Of a stretch of 7,434 nt of DNA, positions 1 to 6,153 are shown piece by piece. Each line of letters opens with the position of its first letter. The stretch's first letter is position 1. The stretch is taken from positions 1 through 7,434 of the forward strand of contig DVEE01000245.1 in the NCBI GenBank assembly GCA_015295885.1. The letters are read 5' to 3'. Below the pieces are notes generated by a model. It was not told the origin of the DNA. It saw only the letters and a program-made list of their open reading frames with translations, and ran no database searches. The translations under genes were made by a program, and so were the position numbers. The stretch is from Leptolyngbyaceae cyanobacterium M65_K2018_010 (GTDB lineage: Bacteria > Cyanobacteriota > Cyanobacteriia > Phormidesmidales > Phormidesmidaceae).

Positions 1-1127
1 CCCTCCCCCAACTACGCGATCAGTTGCAGCTGAGTGGGTTTGAAAAAAACGTCATCCTTATGGCCCTAGCCCCGGAAATCAATCACCGGTTTGGGCGCCT
101 CTACGGCTATCTGCAATACCAGCACGATGAATCGGATTGGGATCTGCCCACCGTAGACCTATGCCTGCGACTGCTCTGCCGCAACGACCAGGAATGGCGC
201 CAGGCGCGGCCGCTGATTGCTCCCAGTGGCCGCCTAGTCAGCCTGGGGCTGGTCGAATGGGCCAGCTCCGACGATACCACTCTGCTCAGCCGCCACCTGC
301 GCCTGAACGCCGACCTAACCGCCTACCTATTATCGGAAAACCCCGACCCCTCGGTCCTCAGCACCTGGACCCGGCAAGGTTGGCAACCTAGGCTTACCCC
401 TCTCATGCCTAGGGAAGAACCACCCCTGGTGCTCCCCCCCGCGGTAATGGCCCAACTGGAGACGGTGGCCGCCCTTGCCCAGAGCGGTGCCCACCCGCTG
501 GTGCTGTTGGCCGGGCCAGCCGGCACCGGCAAAACCCGAGCCGCTCGCCACCTCGCCGCCGGAATTCAGCTTCCCCTGGTGGTTTTAGATCTAGCCGCCG
601 TTGCCCCGGGCCAAACCGAACCCCTGCTGGAGGAACTGGCGGCCCTGCCCCCCACCCTCCTACTGGTGCAGACCGCCCAGCACTGGCTGGGGCGATCGCC
701 GGGGCTAGAGCCCGCCCTGGTTCAACAATGGCTGCATCAACGCCGCCACCAGCCCGGCCTCACCCTGTTCACGACCAACCACCTGCATACCATCCCACCC
801 TCCTGGCGCCAGGGGCTAGATGGGGTGATTGAGTTCCCCTGGCCCACCGCCAAGGCCCGCCAGACCCTCTGGCAGCAGGCCTTCCCCCCGGACCTACCGA
901 TAGCCCCGACCGTGCGCTGGCCCCAGTTGGCCAAGCTGCCTCTCAGCGGGGGTGAGATTAGGACCGTAGCCCAAACCGCGATCGCCCTGGCCCAACAGAG
1001 CGATCCCCCTCGCCTCAGCCCCGACCACCTGCGACGGGCCCTGGCCTTGCACCAGCCCCATCGGTCTTGGCCGGCAGCATCGCCAGGGAGCAAACAGGCA
1101 AAACCTCAACCAAAGGAAAGACCCTAA
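1..1127 (+). CDS. AAA-family ATPase of the contractile-injection-system type, 5'-truncated
   Basis: The frame is open to the left window edge (first full codon at 3), so the true start lies upstream; the in-window TTG at 24 is probably internal. Residues are counted from that TTG. Residues 1-120 resemble the winged-helix region preceding the AAA domain in ATPases encoded with extracellular contractile injection systems (Afp15-like): the segment around GFEKNVILMALAPEI, the RLYGYLQ motif, then PTVDLCLRLLC. An AAA domain follows. Walker A is GPAGTGKT (164-171), the sensor 1 asparagine is in TTN (250-252), and sensor 2 is GGEIR (308-312). At the Walker B position the sequence is LLLVQT (212-217), with QT where DE is expected, and the usual RR arginine fingers after sensor 1 appear as QG (263-264). 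ATP binding looks possible but hydrolysis doubtful. The tail after about residue 345 is Pro/Lys-rich. In this family the ATPase is thought to act in assembly or remodelling of the injection particle; here that role is inferred. The family call is fairly secure, the exact role is not. Confidence 0.8.
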   Translation, partial: LPQLRDQLQLSGFEKNVILMALAPEINHRFGRLYGYLQYQHDESDWDLPTVDLCLRLLCRNDQEWRQARPLIAPSGRLVSLGLVEWASSDDTTLLSRHLRLNADLTAYLLSENPDPSVLSTWTRQGWQPRLTPLMPREEPPLVLPPAVMAQLETVAALAQSGAHPLVLLAGPAGTGKTRAARHLAAGIQLPLVVLDLAAVAPGQTEPLLEELAALPPTLLLVQTAQHWLGRSPGLEPALVQQWLHQRRHQPGLTLFTTNHLHTIPPSWRQGLDGVIEFPWPTAKARQTLWQQAFPPDLPIAPTVRWPQLAKLPLSGGEIRTVAQTAIALAQQSDPPRLSPDHLRRALALHQPHRSWPAASPGSKQAKPQPKERP

Positions 1128-1151
1128 AGCGCTAGGATAGGTAAGCCGTTT

Positions 1152-1155
1152 GGAG
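1152..1155 (+). promoter_or_regulatory. Ribosome binding site of the glycosyltransferase gene
   Basis: GGAG sits 7 nt before the GTG at 1163. This decides the start: the frame begins directly with the conserved first beta strand (FLSVVIPTYNR), so a later start would delete part of the fold. Confidence 0.6.
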
Positions 1156-1162
1156 ACCGCCG

Positions 1163-2098
1163 GTGTTTCTTAGTGTTGTCATCCCCACCTATAACCGCCA
1201 GCCGATTTTAGCCAAGTGTCTTCGGGCCCTAGAACAGCAGCGCTACGACGGTCATTTAATCACGGGTTACGAAGTGGTCGTAGTCGATGATGGCTCCACC
1301 GATGGCACCGTGGACTGGCTACGCCAGCAACGGGCCGACTTTCCCCATGTCCAGCTCCGGCAGCAAGACCACAGGGGGCCAGCCGTGGCCCGCAATTTGG
1401 GGGTGGAAGTAGCCCAGGGGGACACCATTATTTTTATTGACAGTGACCTGGTGGTGCTGGAAGGCTTTTTGCAGGCCCATGCCGCGGCCCTCAGGGAAGC
1501 CCAGGACAGGACGGGGAGCGATCGCCACTTTACCTATGGTCGGGTGGTCAACACCGCCAATTTCGAGCACCCCACCGCAGAGCCTTTCAAAATTACTGAC
1601 TACTCCCAAGCGTTTTTTGCCACGGGAAATGTGGCGATCGCCAAACATTGGCTGCTCGAAGCGGGCCTGTTCGATCCCCAGTTCACCCTCTACGGCTGGG
1701 AAGATCTGGAACTGGGGGTGCGGCTGAAGCGGCTCGGCCTCTCCCTGATTAAAGTGCCGGCCGCCGTTGGCTACCACTGGCACCCGCCCTTTTCCCTGGA
1801 CCAGTTGCCAGCGCTGATCGACAAGGAAATTCAACGGGGCCGCATGGGGGTGCTGTTTTACCAAAAACACCCCACCCGCGAAGTGCGAATGATGATTCAA
1901 ATGACCTGGCTCCACCGCCTCCTTTGGGGTGTTCTTTCTTTAGGGGGGCGGCTGAATGAAAAAACCATGGCCCCCCTGCTCCGCTGGCTGATTGCCCAGG
2001 GTAGGCCGCAACTGGCCCTGGAGGTGGCCCGGGTGTTTCTCAACTGGTACAACGTCCAGGGGGTCTATGCTGCCTACCAGGACTTGCAGCAGGGGTAG
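1163..2098 (+). CDS. Family 2 glycosyltransferase (GT-A fold)
   Basis: Predicted to transfer a sugar from a nucleotide-sugar donor to an unidentified acceptor, probably in cell-surface polysaccharide or glycolipid synthesis. The 311-residue protein begins with a GTG codon preceded by GGAG. The GT-A nucleotide-binding half shows VVIPTYNR near the N-terminus, DDGS at 42-45 (UDP-sugar contact), GPAVARNLG at 72-80 and the metal-binding DxD-type motif as DSD at 93-95. The acceptor/catalytic region has GWEDLELGVRLKRLG from 178, where the ED pair (180-181) is typical of the proposed catalytic base, followed by HWHPP at 205-209. The last 100 residues resemble the C-terminal helical part seen in other bacterial family 2 enzymes. 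No convincing multi-pass membrane region is seen, so it is likely cytosolic or peripheral to the membrane. It lies 35 nt after the ATPase gene and 8 nt before the oxidoreductase gene. Family is confident; donor and acceptor cannot be read from sequence. Confidence 0.9.
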   Translation: MFLSVVIPTYNRQPILAKCLRALEQQRYDGHLITGYEVVVVDDGSTDGTVDWLRQQRADFPHVQLRQQDHRGPAVARNLGVEVAQGDTIIFIDSDLVVLEGFLQAHAAALREAQDRTGSDRHFTYGRVVNTANFEHPTAEPFKITDYSQAFFATGNVAIAKHWLLEAGLFDPQFTLYGWEDLELGVRLKRLGLSLIKVPAAVGYHWHPPFSLDQLPALIDKEIQRGRMGVLFYQKHPTREVRMMIQMTWLHRLLWGVLSLGGRLNEKTMAPLLRWLIAQGRPQLALEVARVFLNWYNVQGVYAAYQDLQQG

Positions 2099-2106
2099 TC
2101 ATTGCC

Positions 2107-3072
2107 ATGAAAGCCATTCGTGTCCACCACTTTGGTGGCCCAGAGGTGTTGCAGCTTGAAACCCTGGATCCCCCTGCCATCACTACAGCCACCCAGGTTC
2201 TGGTGGAAATTCGTGCCGCTGGAGTCAACCCGGTGGATACCTATATCCGCTCGGGCAGCTACGCCCGGTTACCGGAGTTGCCCTACACCCCGGGCATTGA
2301 TGGGGCCGGGGTGGTGGTCGCAGGGGGAGCCGATGTCACCCAGGTGAAGGTGGGCGATCGGGTTTACGGCGGCTGGCCCCTCACCGGTACCTACGCCCAG
2401 TATGCACTGTACGAGAGCGCCTGGGTATATCCCCTACCAGACCCGCTCACCGTTGAGCAGGGAGCCTGCATTTTTGTGCCCTACTCCACCGCCCACCGGG
2501 CCCTGTTCCATGGCGCCCAGGTGCAAGCCGGCGAGACCATCCTGATTCACGGTGCAACTGGAGCGGTCGGGCTGGCCGCCGTACAATTGGCCGTCGCCGC
2601 TGGCTTGCGGGTGATTGGCACGGGTGGCAGTGAGGTGGGGCGAGCCCTAGTTGCTCAGCAGGGGGCCGATCTAGTGCTCGATCACCATAGCGACACCTAC
2701 CGAACCGAATTGATGGCCGCCACCGCCGGGCAAGGCGTCCATTGCATTATTGAAATGCTGGCCAATGTGAACCTGGGCTACGACCTTACCCTGCTAGCGC
2801 CGGGGGGCCGGGTGGTGGTGGTCGGCAGTCGGGGCACCGTCACCGTCAACCCCAGGGAACTGATCAGCCGGGAGAGCTTTGTCACCGGGGTCAATCTGTT
2901 TAATGCCTCCCCCGACACCTTGCAGCACACCCAGCAGGCCTTGGGGAAGGGGTTCAGGAGCGGTGCCCTGCGGCCCATTGTCCATCAGGTCTTGCCCCTA
3001 GAGGCGGCCGCCCAGGTGCATGGGCAAGTTTTGGCCAGGGGAGGGTTGGGCAATCGGGTCTTGGTTCCTTAA
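2107..3072 (+). CDS. Zinc-independent NAD(P)H:quinone oxidoreductase (MDR superfamily)
   Basis: Medium-chain dehydrogenase/reductase of the quinone oxidoreductase (zeta-crystallin) type, expected to reduce quinones or other reactive carbonyl compounds with NADPH in the cytosol. At 321 residues it has the normal family length. The N-terminal GroES-like substrate domain carries NPVDTYIRSG from 41 and PYTPGIDGAGVV at 59-70. The Rossmann domain carries the nucleotide-binding motif HGATGAVGLAAVQLA from 148. The cysteines and the GHE motif that bind catalytic and structural zinc in alcohol dehydrogenases are absent, as expected for the quinone reductase branch. The ATG at 2107 follows the glycosyltransferase stop by 8 nt, and a plausible ribosome site AGGGG (2091-2095) lies inside the end of that gene, so the two are probably co-transcribed and translationally adjacent. 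Physiological substrate is unknown; crotonyl-CoA reductase-like relatives also exist in this superfamily. Confidence 0.9.
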   Translation: MKAIRVHHFGGPEVLQLETLDPPAITTATQVLVEIRAAGVNPVDTYIRSGSYARLPELPYTPGIDGAGVVVAGGADVTQVKVGDRVYGGWPLTGTYAQYALYESAWVYPLPDPLTVEQGACIFVPYSTAHRALFHGAQVQAGETILIHGATGAVGLAAVQLAVAAGLRVIGTGGSEVGRALVAQQGADLVLDHHSDTYRTELMAATAGQGVHCIIEMLANVNLGYDLTLLAPGGRVVVVGSRGTVTVNPRELISRESFVTGVNLFNASPDTLQHTQQALGKGFRSGALRPIVHQVLPLEAAAQVHGQVLARGGLGNRVLVP

Positions 3073-3087
3073 GCCGGCCTGGCCCTT

Positions 3088-3093
3088 TATAGT
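3088..3093 (+). promoter_or_regulatory. Possible -10 element upstream of psb32
   Basis: TATAGT matches the TATAAT consensus at five of six bases. No good TTGACA-like box lies 16-18 nt upstream (TTCCTT at 3065-3070 is poor). Its last two bases overlap the inverted repeat at 3092-3107. Tentative. Confidence 0.2.
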
Positions 3094-3107
3094 AGGTAGA
3101 GACCTAC
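3092..3107. repeat. Perfect inverted repeat in the psb32 leader
   Basis: GTAGGT (3092-3097), a 4-nt AGAG loop, then ACCTAC (3102-3107). It lies in the 66-nt gap between the oxidoreductase stop and psb32. It is too short and lacks a T tract for a convincing terminator. It could be an operator overlapping the putative transcription start or a small 5' leader hairpin. Confidence 0.4.
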
Positions 3108-3126
3108 CCTACATTATTGCCTTTTT

Positions 3127-3132
3127 AGGGAG
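3127..3132 (+). promoter_or_regulatory. Ribosome binding site of psb32
   Basis: AGGGAG lies 6 nt before the ATG at 3139. It fixes the start just upstream of a clear signal peptide. Confidence 0.65.
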
Positions 3133-3138
3133 ATTCCC

Positions 3139-3885
3139 ATGCCTACCTCGCTGCTGCCCTGGTCCCACGGTTCAGCCCCGCCCGCCCTAGGACGAATATG
3201 GGTGGGCTTGGTCTTGTCTGTGCTTCTGGTGCTGGGCTGGGGAGTACAACCGGCCCAGGCCATCGCCCCCTCCCAGTTGCCTCGGGTTGCCGCTGGACAA
3301 GACACCTGGCTGATCGACGAGGCGGGCCTGATCAGTCGTATCAACGAGGGTAAAATTTCCAACCGCTTAGCCAACCTGGCGGTCGCTACCGGCAATGAAG
3401 TCCGCCTGGTCACCCTTCACCACTTCGACTACGGCGACACCGTACAGACCTTTACCGATCAGTTGTTTGAGCGCTGGTATCCGACGGCAGAGGAACAAGC
3501 GCATCAAACCCTGTTGGTGTTGGATGAGGTCACTAAAACCGTGGGCATTCGGGTCGGTGAAGCTGCCGCCGCCCTGCTGCCTGAGGACATCGCCACCAGT
3601 GTTGCCCAGGAAACCGTGCTGGTTCCCCTATTGCAGGGTGATAAGTACAATCAGGCTCTTTTAGACGCCAGCGATCGTTTGACCGCTGTTTTGAGTGGTC
3701 AGGCCGATCCTGGGCCGCCGGTCTTTGATGAATCCTTTGACACCGAAAGTGAAAGCACCTTTGCTTCTGCCCAGACCACCAAGGAAAACCGCAACAACAA
3801 CGCTGTGCTGTTGATCGTGCTCCTGGTGTTGGCCACGGTTATTCCCATGGCCACCTACTTTTGGTACGTCGGGTTTGGCAATTAA
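3139..3885 (+). CDS. psb32: Psb32/TLP18.3-like TPM-domain protein of photosystem II repair
   Basis: Homologue of plant TLP18.3 and cyanobacterial Psb32, a lumen-side protein that helps the photosystem II repair cycle and protects against photodamage. The plant protein has been reported to have acid phosphatase activity. The 248-residue protein has an N-terminal export signal: a hydrophobic stretch at about 19-36 and a likely cleavage site after QAQA-type residues at 39-41 (VQPAQA). The TPM domain spans about 55-185, beginning DTWLIDEAGLISRIN and containing NEVRLVTLHHFDYGD and GIRVGEAAAALLP. A low-complexity Ser/Glu/Asn linker (about 190-220) leads to one C-terminal transmembrane helix at about 222-243 with a very short tail. 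This topology suggests a TPM domain in the thylakoid lumen (or periplasm) anchored by the C-terminus. The gene has its own leader and ribosome site. It ends facing the coiled-coil gene. Confidence 0.85.
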   Translation: MPTSLLPWSHGSAPPALGRIWVGLVLSVLLVLGWGVQPAQAIAPSQLPRVAAGQDTWLIDEAGLISRINEGKISNRLANLAVATGNEVRLVTLHHFDYGDTVQTFTDQLFERWYPTAEEQAHQTLLVLDEVTKTVGIRVGEAAAALLPEDIATSVAQETVLVPLLQGDKYNQALLDASDRLTAVLSGQADPGPPVFDESFDTESESTFASAQTTKENRNNNAVLLIVLLVLATVIPMATYFWYVGFGN

Positions 3886-3916
3886 CACCGATACCCCCCA
3901 AAACTTCCTCGGGGTT

Positions 3917-3955
3917 GCACCAGTCGAGACAGCCCCTAGTCTGGTTAGCTGGTGT
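3917..3955. terminator. Weak hairpin between convergent genes
   Basis: In the 103-nt gap between the ends of psb32 and the coiled-coil gene, GCACCAG (3917-3923) can pair with CTGGTGT (3949-3955, one G-U pair). A nested AGAC/GTCT pairing (3927-3930 with 3939-3942) lies inside. No T tract follows on either strand and alternative foldings exist (GGGGTT 3911-3916 with AGCCCC 3931-3936). It may slow polymerase in both directions, but the call is weak. Confidence 0.25.
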
Positions 3956-3988
3956 GCCAAAGATTTCCCTCGCCAAGAATGGCGCTCC

Positions 3989-4423
3989 CTAGGCTTGGGT
4001 AGCCAGGGTACCTTCCAGCTTCAGCATATCAAAGGTCTCTCCCAGGGCGGCGGTGAGGGTCTGGCGGGTTTCAGCGTGGGCCTGTTTCTCGGCCTCCAAC
4101 TGCTGAGCCAGGAGTTGACACTGCCGGGTCAGGGCTTGTAATTGCTCCTGCACCGACCCAGGGGATGGCGCCGACCCCAGATGGGTTAGACCGGTTCCCG
4201 AGTCCAGCCCCAGGGATCCCGCCTGCTGTAGTTTCTGAGTAAGGACCGTCAGTTGGGCTTGAAATTGTTCAGCCTCCTGACGGCGTTGGCGGGCTTCGTT
4301 GTCGTAAAGTCGGCGCCAGTTGGCCGCGCTGTTGTAGGCCTGATCACGCTCTCTACGGGTATCGGCCAGTTGGCGCTGGAGGGTGCGAACTTCTGTAATC
4401 CATTGGGTCAAATCTTGGGTCAT
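3989..4423 (-). CDS. Small coiled-coil protein of unknown function
   Basis: I cannot assign a function. The 144-residue product is soluble, rich in Gln, Arg, Leu and Glu, with no signal peptide or membrane helix. Residues 1-70 form a predicted coiled coil containing the segment ASAANWRRLYDNEARQRR-like (about 32-50), followed by a Gly/Ser/Pro-rich linker (about 69-90) and a second coiled coil (about 91-125, with LLAQQLEAEKQAHAET). The NWRRLY pattern recalls uncharacterised proteins conserved in cyanobacteria, from memory rather than a search. The ATG at 4423 has only a poor ribosome site (GGAAA about 8 nt upstream), but the coding pattern is regular and the alternative frames are disordered. 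It lies 73 nt downstream of the M50 protease on the same strand, with a candidate promoter of its own between them. Confidence 0.75.
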   Translation of the reverse strand: MTQDLTQWITEVRTLQRQLADTRRERDQAYNSAANWRRLYDNEARQRRQEAEQFQAQLTVLTQKLQQAGSLGLDSGTGLTHLGSAPSPGSVQEQLQALTRQCQLLAQQLEAEKQAHAETRQTLTAALGETFDMLKLEGTLATQA

Positions 4424-4461
4424 AGCCGTTTCCGGTGGGCGAACGAGGGAACTAGACGCCC

Positions 4462-4490
4462 AGTATACCTAGCCTGAGCCCAGCTGCCAC
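4462..4490 (-). promoter_or_regulatory. Candidate sigma70-type promoter of the coiled-coil gene
   Basis: On the minus strand, GTGGCA (4490-4485, four of six to TTGACA) is followed after exactly 17 nt by TATACT (4467-4462, five of six to TATAAT). Transcription would start near 4455 and leave a leader of about 30 nt before the ATG at 4423. It sits in the 73-nt gap after the protease gene, so the coiled-coil gene may be transcribed independently of it. Confidence 0.4.
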
Positions 4491-4496
4491 CTCGCC

Positions 4497-5975
4497 TTAA
4501 AAGAGCAACCGGGCTAGGGGAGCCGGTACCGGTAGCATAATCATGACCAGCAGGGTCAGGGCCATCAGCCCCAGGAGATCGCGGCGATCGTCCAGCTCAC
4601 TGACATCGTTCAAGGCAGGTTCATCCACCGCCGGAATGAAAAAGAGCAGAATGGCCCAGATCAACAGTTCAGAGTGAATCAGGGCCAACAGTAGCACCAG
4701 CAGACGGGCAATTTGACCGACTGCGGCCCCTGTGCGCTGGCCATACATGGCATGGACGATATGCCCCCCATCCAGCTGCCCCACGGGCATGAGGTTGAGG
4801 GCAGTCACCACTAACCCCAGACAGCCAGCGATCGCCACCGGGTGCAGATGCAGAGCTTGGTTGGCCGCAAGCCCCTGGCCCAGGGCTAGCTTAGTGAGCA
4901 GGGCCAACAATAGGGAAGCATTGGGGTTCAGCGCCTCAAAACTGAGTAACCCAGACCCGGTTTCCGGTAGGGGGACCACCGTGGATTGTCCCAGGCCCCA
5001 GAAGAGCAGGGGAAAGGTCACCACTAAACCGGCAATCGGGCCGGCAATCCCCACGTCAAATAGGGCTCGGCGATGGGGCACCGGCGATCGCAGTTGGATA
5101 AAGGCACCAAAGGTTCCCAGAAAAAAGGGAACTGGAATGAAGTAGGGCAAGGTGGCTTGCATACCGTAGCGCCGCGCCGTCAGGTAATGGCCCATTTCAT
5201 GGCAGCCCAGGATTAGCAGCAGAGCTAGGGCGTAGGGCAGCCCCTGCAGCACCAGGGCTGGGCTAGCCTGCAGATCGGCCTCGGTCACCCCGGCCATAAC
5301 CGCCCCAGCCCCAGTAGTAGTCAAAAGCGTAGCCAGCAGTAGCCCCAGGGCCACCCCCGGGCGAGTGTGGCGCCGTTGATCCGGGGTACCGGTTGCCTGA
5401 ACCTGGGGATTGGGCACCAGGGCAAAAACCGGCTTACCCTGGAGTCCCTCTTGGAAAATCACCAAAAAGCGATCGCCAAAATGGCGCCGCACATTATCTC
5501 GAACCGTTTCGTAGGCCACCGTGGGCGATCCCCGCAACTGCCCGCGACAGATCATCGCTTGGGGCCGATACTCAATGTTCTGCAGATAGTACACCGACCA
5601 GGGAAAACAACTTTGCAGGGTCGCTTCCTCAGCCTTGTCAATCGGGCGCAGGGCCGGCTTAGGCGGCAGCGGTGTGGAGTTGGGCTGGGCTAGGGCCCCA
5701 TCCTGCAGAGGCGGGTTAGCCGCGGGCTGGCGCCCCCACTGCACCAAGAGCCAGTACAGCAGCGGACAGGCTAAAAAGAGCACCAGCAACAGCCCTAAAG
5801 GCGGTCTCTCGGCACTACGTACCACTGCCCAGGCGGTTAGCACAAAGGTTGGCAACATGATTACCAGCCAGAGCAACCACACGGGGGTACGGGTCATGGA
5901 ACCCACACTCTGCTTAACCGCAGAATAGCTAAACAGCCCTAGCAGCAGTAGTAAGACCAGCCAAAAAAACAGCAT
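4497..5975 (-). CDS. Site-2 protease family (M50) intramembrane metalloprotease, EGY-like
   Basis: Zinc-dependent intramembrane protease of the cyanobacterial/chloroplast EGY group, expected to cut membrane-spanning substrates such as anti-sigma factors or thylakoid proteins; the substrate here is unknown. With the ATG at 5975 it has 492 residues. Two or three N-terminal hydrophobic segments (about 1-18, 32-52, 59-79) precede a Pro-rich linker and a conserved soluble domain (about 110-190: CFPWSVYYLQNIEYRPQ, CRGQL, FGDRFLVIFQEG). The catalytic membrane domain follows. HEMGH (259-263) provides the zinc-binding histidines and glutamate, GTFGAFIQLRSP (287-298) and AGPIAGLVV (311-319) are typical of the EGY group, and NLMPVGQLDGG (394-404) supplies the third zinc ligand, D402. 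Further helices follow to the C-terminus. A TTG one codon earlier (5978) is also possible. No Shine-Dalgarno sequence precedes either start. All catalytic residues are intact, so it is probably active. Confidence 0.93.
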   Translation of the reverse strand: MLFFWLVLLLLLGLFSYSAVKQSVGSMTRTPVWLLWLVIMLPTFVLTAWAVVRSAERPPLGLLLVLFLACPLLYWLLVQWGRQPAANPPLQDGALAQPNSTPLPPKPALRPIDKAEEATLQSCFPWSVYYLQNIEYRPQAMICRGQLRGSPTVAYETVRDNVRRHFGDRFLVIFQEGLQGKPVFALVPNPQVQATGTPDQRRHTRPGVALGLLLATLLTTTGAGAVMAGVTEADLQASPALVLQGLPYALALLLILGCHEMGHYLTARRYGMQATLPYFIPVPFFLGTFGAFIQLRSPVPHRRALFDVGIAGPIAGLVVTFPLLFWGLGQSTVVPLPETGSGLLSFEALNPNASLLLALLTKLALGQGLAANQALHLHPVAIAGCLGLVVTALNLMPVGQLDGGHIVHAMYGQRTGAAVGQIARLLVLLLALIHSELLIWAILLFFIPAVDEPALNDVSELDDRRDLLGLMALTLLVMIMLPVPAPLARLLF

Positions 5976-5978
5976 CAA

Positions 5979-6153
5979 AACACAATTTAGAATTTAGAAC
6001 TTAGCACGGGTTGAACATAATCGGCAGGTATCTGGATGCCTCGGTCGGGCCGCCCAAAGGTCGGTTAACAAATCCTAAAATGAGCACAGGGTAAACAAAT
6101 AATCTTTGTCTACCAGTGTTTTCCAGAAATCCGCACCGTTGCCAATCTTTCCT
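5979..6153. other. Divergent intergenic spacer between protease and beta-lactamase-fold genes
   Basis: AT-richer than its surroundings, this 175-bp spacer must contain the promoters of both diverging genes. Contents seen: the heptamer repeat at 5984-6004, and TAAAAT at 6076-6081 (five of six to TATAAT) that could be a -10 element for the plus-strand gene but has no recognisable -35 box. I could not identify a convincing promoter for the protease. If translation of the plus-strand gene starts at the TTG at 6106, the spacer is shorter. Confidence 0.4.
5984..6004. repeat. Three tandem heptamers upstream of the M50 protease gene
   Basis: AATTTAG occurs at 5984-5990 and 5991-5997, followed by AACTTAG (one mismatch) at 5998-6004. 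On the protease strand they read CTAAGTT, CTAAATT, CTAAATT and end 8 nt before the ATG. Short tandem heptamers are a known class in cyanobacteria (STRR sequences); three copies is the low end. Confidence 0.6.

Noticed and set aside
1133..1138. TAGGAT as a -10 element for the glycosyltransferase gene
   Set aside because: No -35 box at suitable spacing and the gap of only 35 nt after the ATPase gene makes read-through more likely.
1319..1915. 198-codon open frame on the minus strand inside the glycosyltransferase gene
   Set aside because: It is a shadow of the plus-strand gene, which has clear family motifs; the antisense product has no recognisable domain, as is common in GC-rich DNA.
3033..3084. 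GGCCAGG (3033-3039) and CCTGGCC (3078-3084) as a terminator of the oxidoreductase gene
   Set aside because: The 38-nt loop is too long, one arm is inside the coding region and no T tract follows.
3875..4141. 88-codon plus-strand frame overlapping the end of psb32
   Set aside because: It runs antisense through the coiled-coil gene, has no ribosome site and no family resemblance.
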